Positions 19,653-28,311 of a DNA stretch of 64,000 nt are shown piece by piece. The stretch covers positions 1 through 64,000 of the forward strand of contig JAKOTR010000035.1 of assembly GCA_029776225.1 (NCBI GenBank), given 5' to 3'. The position numbers were made by a program, and so were the translations under genes. The stretch's first letter is position 1. Every line of letters begins with the position of its first letter. The stretch comes from Acidobacteriota bacterium. Lineage in GTDB: Bacteria; Acidobacteriota; Terriglobia; Bryobacterales; Bryobacteraceae. Below the pieces are notes generated by a model, which saw nothing but the letters and a program-made list of their open reading frames with translations, had not been told where the DNA came from and made no database searches.

Positions 19653-20825
19653 GTGCTGCCCGCCGTACTGTCCATCTTCGGCATCTCGCCGCGCCGCGTA
19701 GGCGGCGTCGAAATGTTCGCGCGCGAGTTGTCGCAGCAACTGCACGATGCCGGCTGGCGCAGCGTTCTGTGTTTTCTGGAAGAGCCTCCCGCTGACGTCC
19801 GCCGGTTCCTCGATACCCCCGGCGTTTCGATCGAGGTGCTGCGCGGCGCGGTCTGCCCCGGACCGGCAGCTCTCCTTGATGCCGCCCGCCTCATCCGAAA
19901 ACACCGGCCGGAAATCCTGCACCTGCACTTCACCGGCTTCACGACGCTTTACCCGTGGCTCGCAACCGCGCTTTCCGTCCGGCGCGTCTTCCTCACCGAT
20001 CACACCTCGCGCCCCGAAGGCTACCATCCGCGGCCGGCCCCGCTCTGGAAGCGCGCCGCGGCCCGGATCATCAACCACCCGCTCGATAAAGTAATCGCTG
20101 TCAGCGAGTACAACGCACGCTGCTGCGCCGTCTGCGGCTATGTGGCGCCGGACCGTGTCTGCCGCATCTACAACGGCGTCGACTTCCGCCGCGGCGCCGG
20201 CGATCCCGCCGCATTCCGCCTCGCCCACGGCATTCCCGAAGATCGCGCCATCGTGCTTCAGGTCAGCCTGCTGGTTCCCGAAAAAGGCGTCGAAGACCTG
20301 CTCGAAACCGCCCGGATCGTGCTGGCGAAGAACCGCAAGGTGCACTTTGTCGTCGCCGGAGACGGCCCGCGACGCCCCGACTACATGGAACAGGCCCGCC
20401 GCCTTGGCATCGCCGATCATTTCACCTGGACCGGTTTGATCTTCGACCCCATACGCGAGGGCGTCTACGCCGCTGCCGACGTAATTTGCCTGTTGTCGCG
20501 CTGGGAAGAGGCCTTTGGGTGGGTGATCGCCGAAGGCATGATGTTCGAAAAACCCGTAATCGCGGCGCGTGTTGGGGGCATCCCCGAAGTCGTCGAGGAC
20601 GGGCAATCGGGTTTCCTCGTCCCTCGCCACCGCCCGGATCAGGCGGCCGAGAAGCTCTTGGCGCTGCTCGCCGATCCCGCCCTGCGGCAACGCATGGGCT
20701 CCCGGGGCAGGAGGCTGGCTGAAATCCGGTTCAACCTCGAAAGGAATGTCGCCGAACTGCTGAAGCTGTACGGCGTGGCTCCTCACATCCTCGCCGGGCG
20801 CAGCCACTCAGCGTGTGCGTCTTGA
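19653..20825 (+). CDS. Glycosyltransferase family 4
   Basis: Encodes 390 residues, begun at GTG 19653, four bases after the radical SAM stop. The opening [20 protein letters not shown] is the GT4 glycine-rich acceptor loop; [33 protein letters not shown] and [19 protein letters not shown] followed by [14 protein letters not shown] form the donor site with the EX7E glutamates. It is the last plus-strand gene of the glycan array and overlaps the convergent beta-helix gene by 18 bases at the 3' end. Confidence 0.92.
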   Translation: MLPAVLSIFGISPRRVGGVEMFARELSQQLHDAGWRSVLCFLEEPPADVRRFLDTPGVSIEVLRGAVCPGPAALLDAARLIRKHRPEILHLHFTGFTTLYPWLATALSVRRVFLTDHTSRPEGYHPRPAPLWKRAAARIINHPLDKVIAVSEYNARCCAVCGYVAPDRVCRIYNGVDFRRGAGDPAAFRLAHGIPEDRAIVLQVSLLVPEKGVEDLLETARIVLAKNRKVHFVVAGDGPRRPDYMEQARRLGIADHFTWTGLIFDPIREGVYAAADVICLLSRWEEAFGWVIAEGMMFEKPVIAARVGGIPEVVEDGQSGFLVPRHRPDQAAEKLLALLADPALRQRMGSRGRRLAEIRFNLERNVAELLKLYGVAPHILAGRSHSACAS

Positions 20826-22427
20826 AGGCTCCCGCACCAGCGGCCGCGATTGCCGCGATCCGCCCATGGCCGCCTCAGCCGCCCGCTTTACGGCTTCGAT
20901 GTCCGCTCCCAGATCCAGGCCGTCCGTACCGGCTCCCTTATAGGGCCCGCCGGTTAGCCGGTAGTCGCTTGCGGCCGGATTCGCGAAGTGGATCATGTTC
21001 AAGTTTGCCGGGAAAAAGTTTCCCGGCGGGTAGAGAGACTCCTTTGCGCCCGCAAACACGTTGTGTGTCACCACCGCGCCCGGAAAATGGTACTCCAGCG
21101 CGTTCGTCCCGAGACCCTTTCCCGCGGCGCTGCAAATATCCCCCGTGCCGAGGTTGTTCGTAAATACGAAGCGCACCGCAGGCCGGCTGGAATCCGCCAG
21201 AACCATGCACCCGGACCCGAAAATCGTGTTGTGATCGATGGTGATATCCGGCGGCCCGCTGAGGATTAGAAACGATACCCCCCTGCCTCCCCAGCGCGTG
21301 CGGTCGATGTCCTCGAACAGGTTGTTCCGGAACGCAAGCCGCTGAGTGACGCCCTGGTTTCCCGATTCATCGTCGTGGGCCAGGATATTCATCCCCCCAC
21401 CCGCGTGGCGGAAGAGGTTCGTGGTGACGGAGATGTCCTCAACCATGTTCCACGGCATGCTTGTCCCCTGGGTCCGCACGGTGAACAGAACCGCGAAACC
21501 GTCCCACGTGTTCTCGAAGACATTCTCCTCCACGATGACGCGCCGGGCGTTCTTGAATTCCAGCAGGTTCTTGATCACCCACGCCTCGCCCGCGAAGCTC
21601 GGATGATCTTTCTTCCAGGAAAGCGGCTTGTAAAAATGGTTGCCCCGTATCTCGATGTCCGAAGGCACAATGCCGGGGATGAAGCCTGTCGCGCCCCCGA
21701 ACATCACGTTCTCGGTCGATGCCGAAAGAAAGTTGTTTTCAATCCGAAATGGGCCCGGCCCGTTCCATCCACAGATGGCCTGCGAATCCACTCCGGGGGC
21801 GTGGATCTCGGAGAAATACGAGTCGATCACGGCGGAGTGTGCGCTGTTCAACGCGACAGCCCGCTTGATCCTCTGACGCGGGCTTCCGTGAATGTAGCAC
21901 CGGTCGATGATCAGGTACGCCGGCGCCGCTTCGAGCGTCCGCTGCGCCTGTGATCCGTCGCCGAAACTGATCAGGTCGTACACCATCCCCGGCGGCGCTA
22001 CCGATGAGGTGATTTCCAGCCCGGTGAGCCGGTAATACCGGGCGCCGGGCTCCGTCCGGATGGCCGGGTTGCTGTTGGCGGTTACGATCCTCGCCAACCG
22101 CCCCGCCTTGTCCGGAGTCATTCTGGAGCCGGGACTGGGCAACGGTGTGTCTGTTTGAATCACGATCCACCCGGCCCCGGCGCCCTTGTTCCGCAGGATG
22201 AAATTGCCCGTGCAGGTTGCGCCTGCCGGAATCAAAATCGTGTCGCCCGGGCGCGCGCCATCGATCTTGGCCTGCAAATCGCTGCAATCGGCCGCGACGC
22301 GCAAAGTGGTTCCCGATTGCGCCGGAAACTCGGTTGAGACCCGCTCGCGCGGAGGCTCCGGCAGCGCCCCCCAAGCAGCGAGGGCCGCCGCGAGCGGCAG
22401 TAGGAACACAAGGCGCCTGTTCAGCAT
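20808..22427 (-). CDS. Secreted right-handed beta-helix protein
   Basis: Encodes 539 residues with a cleavable signal peptide (MLNRRLVFLLPLAAALAAWG). The mature part begins with CSDLQAKIDGARPGDTILIP, the start pattern of parallel beta-helix proteins related to pectate lyases and alginate epimerases/lyases. Repeated short coils with Asn-rich turns follow (FRIENNFLSAS, IEIRGNHFYK, VIVEENVFENTWDG, AFRNNLFEDI, ITIDHNTIFGS). It probably binds, cleaves or epimerises an exported polysaccharide. No catalytic residues can be assigned. Last gene of the minus-strand half of the glycan cluster. Confidence 0.78.
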   Translation of the reverse strand: MLNRRLVFLLPLAAALAAWGALPEPPRERVSTEFPAQSGTTLRVAADCSDLQAKIDGARPGDTILIPAGATCTGNFILRNKGAGAGWIVIQTDTPLPSPGSRMTPDKAGRLARIVTANSNPAIRTEPGARYYRLTGLEITSSVAPPGMVYDLISFGDGSQAQRTLEAAPAYLIIDRCYIHGSPRQRIKRAVALNSAHSAVIDSYFSEIHAPGVDSQAICGWNGPGPFRIENNFLSASTENVMFGGATGFIPGIVPSDIEIRGNHFYKPLSWKKDHPSFAGEAWVIKNLLEFKNARRVIVEENVFENTWDGFAVLFTVRTQGTSMPWNMVEDISVTTNLFRHAGGGMNILAHDDESGNQGVTQRLAFRNNLFEDIDRTRWGGRGVSFLILSGPPDITIDHNTIFGSGCMVLADSSRPAVRFVFTNNLGTGDICSAAGKGLGTNALEYHFPGAVVTHNVFAGAKESLYPPGNFFPANLNMIHFANPAASDYRLTGGPYKGAGTDGLDLGADIEAVKRAAEAAMGGSRQSRPLVREPSRRTR

Positions 22428-22466
22428 AGCCGTGGTTTGCAGTTTGGGCCGAAAAGGCGTTGCCTG

Positions 22467-23630
22467 TCAAGCCTTCCCGCCGGCGGCGGAGGCCATCTGC
22501 CGGGCGTCGGTCTCGACGCCGTGGTAAAGCTCCAGCCACTGCTGTCTCACAGATTCCCAGCGATACTTGGAGCATTCCCGCCGCGCGTTGCGGATCAGTG
22601 CGGCTGCCAGCGCCGGATCCTCGAGCAGACGCAGTGCCGCATCGGCCATGGCCCGGTAGTCTCCTTTCCCGACAATCAGCCCGGTTCTTCCGTGCTCCAC
22701 AACGTAAGGAATCCCGCCGGCATCGGTTGTCACTACAGGCAGCCCGCAGGCGAATGCCTCCAGAATCGAAAGCGGCATGTTGTCGATTTCCGACGAGTTG
22801 AGGTAGATGTCCGCCTGGTCGTATACCTGTGGCATCTCCTGCGGCGTTACCCGCCCGAGGAAACTGACGTCCCGCAATCCCAGTTCTTGCGCGAGCGCTT
22901 CGAGTTGACTCCTCTGGCTTCCGTAGCCGGCGACGATCAGCCTGGCGTCCGGGATCCGGCGCTGGATCAAAGCGAACGCGCGCAGAGTGCAAGCGACGTT
23001 GTACATCGGCTCGAGATTCCGGTTCGAAAGGAAAACCGGGCGCAGCGGGTTTCGCTCGCGGAACGGGAACCGTTCGGTTTCGACAATGTTGAAGATCGCT
23101 CGCGCCTGGAGGCCGAATTGCCGGAACACGTCCACGAGATAGGAGGAAGGCACCGCGATGCTGTCCGCCAGCCGGATTGCCGACGCTGCCGACCGCCAGC
23201 GGCGCAGATGATCCTCCGCCTCGCCGCTGTGGTAGTTCAACACGACCTTGCGCCGGTAAAGCCGGCCGGCCAGCATCGCAGGCAGCGGCGCCAGCACAAA
23301 CGACAGGTAGGAGGCCGAGAAAACATGCAGCACGTCGTACCGCGGCACACGCAGCAGCAGGCTGAGGCAGTACACCGGCCAGGTGACCAGCGTGCGCAGG
23401 TACTTCACTCGTTGCAGGGCGCGCAGCGGGCCCGGCAGCGCCGGGTTCACCGGGAGGAAGCCCGCCTCCAGCGTTGGCTCTTCACGGAGCCGGTTGTAAA
23501 GATCGGCTGCCTGGACTGCCTGCCCGCCCAGAATTCCGAGCGACGGCGCGACGATCAGTACGCGGAGCCGCGCGGCCGCCTTCGGGCTTTCCGGTCTGGC
23601 TTTCTCTAAACTGGGTTGCGCGCCTGTCAT
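22467..23630 (-). CDS. Glycosyltransferase family 4
   Basis: Encodes 387 residues. I start at the ATG at 23630, which overlaps the stop of the membrane polymerase gene by four bases; codons further upstream read as an antisense shadow of that gene. RVLIVAPSLGILGGQAVQAA is the acceptor-side glycine loop; VVLNYHSGEAEDHLRRW, FLSNRNLEPMYNVACTLRAF, VAGYGSQRSQLEALAQELG and NSSEIDNMPLSILEAFACGL followed by TTDAGGIPYVVEHG make up the donor domain. Coupled translation with the ligase/polymerase suggests a role in the same repeat-unit pathway. Confidence 0.9.
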   Translation of the reverse strand: MTGAQPSLEKARPESPKAAARLRVLIVAPSLGILGGQAVQAADLYNRLREEPTLEAGFLPVNPALPGPLRALQRVKYLRTLVTWPVYCLSLLLRVPRYDVLHVFSASYLSFVLAPLPAMLAGRLYRRKVVLNYHSGEAEDHLRRWRSAASAIRLADSIAVPSSYLVDVFRQFGLQARAIFNIVETERFPFRERNPLRPVFLSNRNLEPMYNVACTLRAFALIQRRIPDARLIVAGYGSQRSQLEALAQELGLRDVSFLGRVTPQEMPQVYDQADIYLNSSEIDNMPLSILEAFACGLPVVTTDAGGIPYVVEHGRTGLIVGKGDYRAMADAALRLLEDPALAAALIRNARRECSKYRWESVRQQWLELYHGVETDARQMASAAGGKA

Positions 23631-24988
23631 CGCGTTCGCATTGCCTGGGCCCGGAGCGACGGCCTTCTTCGCAGCGGGCGTGCCGGCGCTACCTCTGCTT
23701 TCGCCTTCTCCGCCGAGGCCGGGGTGGCCGCGGCCGCTCTCTCCAGCGCCACAGTCAGTCCGGCCAGCGTGGGTAGCAGATTGCCATAAGCCACAGAGGA
23801 GAAGAACGCCGTAACAGCGTAGGTCACAAGCGCTATTTCGAGCGCCAGCGCGGTGTGGGCTATCTGCAGAAGCGCCGGGTCGCGGCTGCAACCTTTATGG
23901 AGCCTGTGGCAGGTCCGGAGCGAAAGCACCAGGACGGCGGTGAAGAAGACAAACGCCGGCAGGCCCCCTTCGCTTGAGGCTTGCGTGAACGCGTTGTGCG
24001 TCTCACGCCAGTTGGCGCTTCTCCCCTCGGCTTCCGCCAGGTTCTGCTCGGCCACCTGGAACATCCCTGGCCCGGCGCCGAACAGCGGGTTTGCGAGAGT
24101 GATCTTCAGGCTGGCCCACAACAGCGCCAGCCGGCCCTCTTTCGACCCCAGCGCCTTTTCCAGCGAAGGCCCATCTTCCTGCGCCTTTTGGAAAACGGAT
24201 TCGTCTGGTTCGAATATGGTCAGATACCGCACTCGCAAGGAACCCGGCAGGACGATGACGGCCAGCGTGAACGCCGCGGCCGCGGCGGCTGCAAGTCTCA
24301 GCTTATTGGGAAACGAAACGTGCAGGAAAAATACGAACCCGGCGCCCGCTGCCGCCAGCAGCGCCGCCCGTGAGCCCGTCAGTCCCATCGCGTACGCAAT
24401 TACCGCGAAGGCGGGGAACGCCGCCAGCCGGCGCAGTGGACCGCCGCCGTACCGCGTCGCCATCAGCCACCAGAACGGCATCCCGATCAGCAGGGCTTGC
24501 GCGAAGTCGTTGGGGTTCGCGAACTTCCCGGAGGCCAGCATCAGGCGCCCGTCCATTTCGCCTCCGAAGAAAAGCCCCAAAAGCGCGAGGGTCAGAATGG
24601 CGTATGCCAGCGTGTGAACAACCCTTCGGACTTCGCCGAACTCCCAGATCAGGCCGGCGACCAGGAAGTAAACCGGGAGGTTCCTCGAAAGCTCGATCAG
24701 CACCCCCACGCTCCCGCCTCTCCAAACGCTAAACGGCGTCGCGATAGCCAGCCAGATCGCAAACGCAGCCAGAAAGCATCCGATGCGGTGCAATAGCGCC
24801 GGCATAAATCCGCCGGATATGAACAGGAGTCCGAGCGTGGTTGCATATACCAGCGCGGTGATCCGCAGCGACGGTGCGGTAACCTCGATTACCCTGCTGT
24901 ACGCGATGAAAAGATAGAACAGCACAAAAAAGTATCCGGCTTTGCGCGTCGCCGAGGTGGGCGGGAGGGCTTGTGTCGCAGTCGCCAT
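23627..24988 (-). CDS. O-antigen ligase / Wzy-like polymerase family membrane protein
   Basis: Encodes 453 residues with about ten hydrophobic helices and one large loop after the middle of the protein (about 240-330, containing FGAGPGMFQVAEQNLAEAEG and ETHNAFTQASSEGG). The loop glycine-proline and the His in THNAF are typical of the Wzy_C/O-antigen ligase family, which joins undecaprenyl-linked repeat units or ligates them to lipid A or other acceptors. No Wzx flippase or Wzz regulator gene is seen nearby. Confidence 0.85.
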   Translation of the reverse strand: MATATQALPPTSATRKAGYFFVLFYLFIAYSRVIEVTAPSLRITALVYATTLGLLFISGGFMPALLHRIGCFLAAFAIWLAIATPFSVWRGGSVGVLIELSRNLPVYFLVAGLIWEFGEVRRVVHTLAYAILTLALLGLFFGGEMDGRLMLASGKFANPNDFAQALLIGMPFWWLMATRYGGGPLRRLAAFPAFAVIAYAMGLTGSRAALLAAAGAGFVFFLHVSFPNKLRLAAAAAAAFTLAVIVLPGSLRVRYLTIFEPDESVFQKAQEDGPSLEKALGSKEGRLALLWASLKITLANPLFGAGPGMFQVAEQNLAEAEGRSANWRETHNAFTQASSEGGLPAFVFFTAVLVLSLRTCHRLHKGCSRDPALLQIAHTALALEIALVTYAVTAFFSSVAYGNLLPTLAGLTVALERAAAATPASAEKAKAEVAPARPLRRRPSLRAQAMRTR

Positions 24989-25104
24989 CGGATCGTTTCT
25001 CTAGCGCAGCCCCATATTTTCGGGTATTGTCACATCAATATAGCATTCCGGTATCTGGTTGAAGGCGGCCGTTTACGCTCTCGGTGACGGGCAGGCCGTC
25101 CGGA

Positions 25105-27030
25105 TCAGACCGCCGCGAAACCCTCCGCGGCCAGCGACGCCCTGCCGGTGATGAAGATGTCTCCCCAAAGTTGGAAATTGAGCAGCCGCCAGATGCGGTC
25201 CGTCGCGTCTTCGATCCCGGCAGTGTGCCGGGCGAGCAGGTTTTCGATCTCCTTTTCCTGCGTATAGGCCGCCAGCAGGCCGCCGCGGTCTCGAAGCTTT
25301 TCGAGTAATGGAGCCGCATCCGGGGAACGCAGCCAGGCGCGCAGCGGCGTGGGGAACCCCATCTTCCGGCGGTAAATGATCTCCTTCGGGATCAGGTCCT
25401 CCACCGCGCGCTTGAGAATGTACTTGCCCGTGCGCCCGCGAATCTTGAGCGAATCCGGCACGCTGGCGGCGAACTCGACGAACTCGTGATCGAGAAACGG
25501 GACGCGGCTCTCGATCGAAGCGGCCATACTCATCTGGTCCTGCTTCATCAGCAACTCAACGAGGTAGGTCTTCTGATCCGCGTAGAGCAGGCGGGAAAGA
25601 ATTGATCCGGGCCGCCCGGAATCCCACGCGCGTAGGAAATCCGCATACGGCAGATTGCCGGGCGAACAACCGAGCAGCCGTTCCTGATCGCCGGCCGAAA
25701 ACGCGGAATAGAAGTTGTCGAGGTAAAGCGATTCCAGCGATTCGTCCCGGCCCAAAAACGTGTGCTGGAGCTTGCGGCGCAGATCGGCCGGCAGCAGGCT
25801 GGTTGCCGCCACCCAGTCCCGCACGCGCCGGCGTAATCCGGACGGCAGCACACGGTATCGCGCGGCCCAGCGCCGGTTCACGTCGTAGAACCGGTACCGG
25901 CTATAGCCGGCGAACAGCTCGTCGCTGCCTTCGCCTGTCAGCACCACCTTCACACGCTCGGAGGCGAGCCGCGAGACGAAATACAGCGACACGCTCGACG
26001 GCCAGGTAAGGGGCTCGTCTTCGTGCCAGATTAGGCGCGGCAGCGCGCCGAAGAACTCGTCCCTTCCGATAACCACTTCGTGGTGATCGGTGCCGATCGC
26101 CTCGGCCACCTGCCGCGCGTAGGCCAGCTCGCTGTAGGCCTGCTCGCGGTAGCCGACCGAAAACGTCTTCACCGGTTCCGGCGCCATCCGCTGGATCAGC
26201 GCGGCAATCGCGCTGGAATCCACGCCCCCGCTGAGAAACATACCGAGCGGGACGTCGCTCATCAGCCGCATCCGCACGATGTCTTCCAGCCGCCGGCGGC
26301 ACTCGGCGATCCACTCCTCGGCTCCGCGCTCCTCCCCCCGGGGAGCCGGGATGTCCCAGTAGCGGCTGATTTCGAGCCGGGCGCCGCCTTCGGGCTGCAA
26401 CGTGACCGTGAGCGTGTGGCCGGGCATCAGCTTCCGGATCCCGGCAAACAGCGTGCGCTCGCCGCTCGTGTAACCGAATGCGAGATATTCGGGGAGCATC
26501 TCGGGATCGAAGCGCGCCGAAATGGCCGGATGCTTCAGCAGCGCTTTGATTTCCGAGGCGAAGGCGAACAGCCGGCCATCCCAGTAGTAATAGAAGGGCT
26601 TGATGCCGAGGCGGTCGCGGGCGCAGAACAGCGTGCGGGTCTTCGCATCCCACACGGCGAAGGCGAACATGCCGCGGAAACGCGTGACGCAACCGGCGCC
26701 GTACTGCTCGTAAGCATGGAGAATCGCCTCGGTGTCGCACCGGGTTGCATAGCGGTGGCCGGCGCGCTCCAGTTCCGGCCGGAGGCTGGCATGATTGAAA
26801 ATCTCGCCGTTATAGGTGACCCAAACGGTGGAGTCCTCGTTCGCCATGGGCTGCCGCCCGGCGGCGAGGTCGATGATGCTCAGCCGCCGGTGTCCGAGCC
26901 ACGCCGTGTCATCGGAGTAATAACCCGAATCGTCGGGTCCGCGGTGGCGCAGGGCGGCCGTCATGCGCTCGAGGACCGCCCGTCCGCCGCTGTCAGGGCT
27001 TAGCGCAAGGAAACCGGCAATGCCGCACAT
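25105..27030 (-). CDS. asnB: Asparagine synthase-type amidotransferase (glutamine-hydrolysing)
   Basis: Encodes 641 residues. The start MCGIAGFLALSPDSGGRAVL puts the class II glutaminase nucleophile at Cys2. The synthetase domain has MFLSGGVDSSAIAAL (the SGGVDSS PPi loop) and later PSSVSLYFVS and LTGEGSDELFAGYSRYRFYD. This architecture moves ammonia from glutamine to a carboxylate, as in asparagine synthesis or amidation of a surface glycan. The position at the head of the glycan cluster favours the second use, as with amidotransferases of exosortase-linked clusters, but no exosortase is seen. Its start lies 15 bases after the PHP-domain gene. Confidence 0.9.
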   Translation of the reverse strand: MCGIAGFLALSPDSGGRAVLERMTAALRHRGPDDSGYYSDDTAWLGHRRLSIIDLAAGRQPMANEDSTVWVTYNGEIFNHASLRPELERAGHRYATRCDTEAILHAYEQYGAGCVTRFRGMFAFAVWDAKTRTLFCARDRLGIKPFYYYWDGRLFAFASEIKALLKHPAISARFDPEMLPEYLAFGYTSGERTLFAGIRKLMPGHTLTVTLQPEGGARLEISRYWDIPAPRGEERGAEEWIAECRRRLEDIVRMRLMSDVPLGMFLSGGVDSSAIAALIQRMAPEPVKTFSVGYREQAYSELAYARQVAEAIGTDHHEVVIGRDEFFGALPRLIWHEDEPLTWPSSVSLYFVSRLASERVKVVLTGEGSDELFAGYSRYRFYDVNRRWAARYRVLPSGLRRRVRDWVAATSLLPADLRRKLQHTFLGRDESLESLYLDNFYSAFSAGDQERLLGCSPGNLPYADFLRAWDSGRPGSILSRLLYADQKTYLVELLMKQDQMSMAASIESRVPFLDHEFVEFAASVPDSLKIRGRTGKYILKRAVEDLIPKEIIYRRKMGFPTPLRAWLRSPDAAPLLEKLRDRGGLLAAYTQEKEIENLLARHTAGIEDATDRIWRLLNFQLWGDIFITGRASLAAEGFAAV

Positions 27031-27045
27031 TGGGGAATACGGCCG

Positions 27046-28173
27046 TCAGTTCGCCTCGGGCTTCACTTCGACCACGAGAGGCAGCCGTACTTGTAAATTC
27101 CGGCCGGGGGCGACGTGAAAATTCGTCACTTCCAGCTCGATTTCGACGTTGTGCCGTCCCGCGGGAGCCTGCCGCGATGCGCTGAGCTGCGCGCCGAAAG
27201 CGCCCAGCGGGTCCACCTGGCCCTCCCGCAGCGTGAGCCACTCGGGCTTGTTCCTCACGCGGTACCGGAAGCGAAAAGCCGAGGAGTTTGTCAGCCGGAG
27301 CACCGTGCTCCGCCTGGAGCCGGCGAGCGAAATTGTTGAGTTTTCAACCTTCACGGCGCCCTGCCATAACGCGCGGAGGTGCTCCTCGGTGCCCCAGACT
27401 TCGCCGTTCGCCCACGCCGCCGTACGCCGCGCGAACAGCGCTTCCCGGATCCCGGCCGCGTCGGCCGTGCGCGCGAAAACCAGCGTTATCGGGCGCGTTC
27501 CGCCCCTGTAGACGGCGGGCATGGGGGAGTGCACATCGCTGTTGCAGAGAATGGTCCACGACTTCTCGGCAATCCACGGGTAGGCCTCGGGGTAAAAATC
27601 CGATCCATTTACCAGCTCCATGCCCTGGATCAATTTCTCGTCGTAAGCCTGGGCGATGATCGGGAACCATTGCGGCGTCTGCCGCCAGCCCGGGTGGTTC
27701 CAAACGACAAAGGCATTCTGAGCGCGGGCCTTGCGCAAAGCATCCAAAAAGCTCAGTCCCAAAAACTGGTTCGGATCATTGACGAACAGGAGGTTGGCGT
27801 GGATCAGGCCCTCCATTACCTCGACGCCGGGAATCAGGATGATACCCGCCTGAGCGGCCGCAGGCGATGCGATCTCATACGGCCGGTGCAACTTGAGCGC
27901 TACATCTTCTTTATTGGGGTTGTATCCCGCGTGGTCCGTGATGGAAATCGCATCCAGGCCATCGCGCCACGCTTCGGCCACGCGGGTCGTGGGCCAGACT
28001 TCGCCATCCGAGAAGACCGTATGCGTGTGAAAATCGCATTTTAATGTTTGATACCCGGGGATATTCGGAACCGGAAGGGGGTTTCGCTGTTGGGCCGTGG
28101 CAACCGGCGCAAACGCTGCCAGGCACAGGATTGCGCACGAAATCAGCAGAGCAATTCGTCTGGTTTGATGCAT
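27046..28173 (-). CDS. Secreted PHP-domain phosphoesterase-like protein
   Basis: Encodes 375 residues. I start at ATG 28173, preceded by GGGAGGTC and followed by a signal peptide (MHQTRRIALLISCAILCLAA). The PHP domain begins with LKCDFHTHTVFSDGEVWPTT, where FHTHTVFSDG supplies the first metal ligands, and continues with DAISITDHAGYNPN, VIPGVEV-like ILIPGVEVMEG, and ILCNSDVHSPMPAVYRG. The C-terminal about 110 residues are beta-rich. Metal-dependent phosphoester cleavage in the periplasm is likely; the substrate is unknown. It is immediately upstream of the amidotransferase gene, 15 bases away. Confidence 0.85.
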   Translation of the reverse strand: MHQTRRIALLISCAILCLAAFAPVATAQQRNPLPVPNIPGYQTLKCDFHTHTVFSDGEVWPTTRVAEAWRDGLDAISITDHAGYNPNKEDVALKLHRPYEIASPAAAQAGIILIPGVEVMEGLIHANLLFVNDPNQFLGLSFLDALRKARAQNAFVVWNHPGWRQTPQWFPIIAQAYDEKLIQGMELVNGSDFYPEAYPWIAEKSWTILCNSDVHSPMPAVYRGGTRPITLVFARTADAAGIREALFARRTAAWANGEVWGTEEHLRALWQGAVKVENSTISLAGSRRSTVLRLTNSSAFRFRYRVRNKPEWLTLREGQVDPLGAFGAQLSASRQAPAGRHNVEIELEVTNFHVAPGRNLQVRLPLVVEVKPEAN

Positions 28174-28248
28174 GTCGGACCTCCCGTCGGCGTTAAGCCG
28201 AAGTAATGCAACTAGAAAGCCTGAAACGAAATCCAAGACGGAACACTC

Positions 28249-28254
28249 TATAAT
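28249..28254 (+). promoter_or_regulatory. Candidate -10 element TATAAT between divergent genes
   Basis: A perfect TATAAT stands 58 bases before the start of the S55-type gene in the 138-base gap between two divergent genes. No matching TTGACA box is found 16-18 bases upstream. Its near-palindromic surroundings (CTATAATAA) could also serve a minus-strand promoter for the PHP gene. Confidence 0.3.
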
Positions 28255-28311
28255 AAACGTAACCGGCAGTCTCAAGAAGACTAAGGCAGCCGTCTGTAAG
28301 GATTACGCCTT

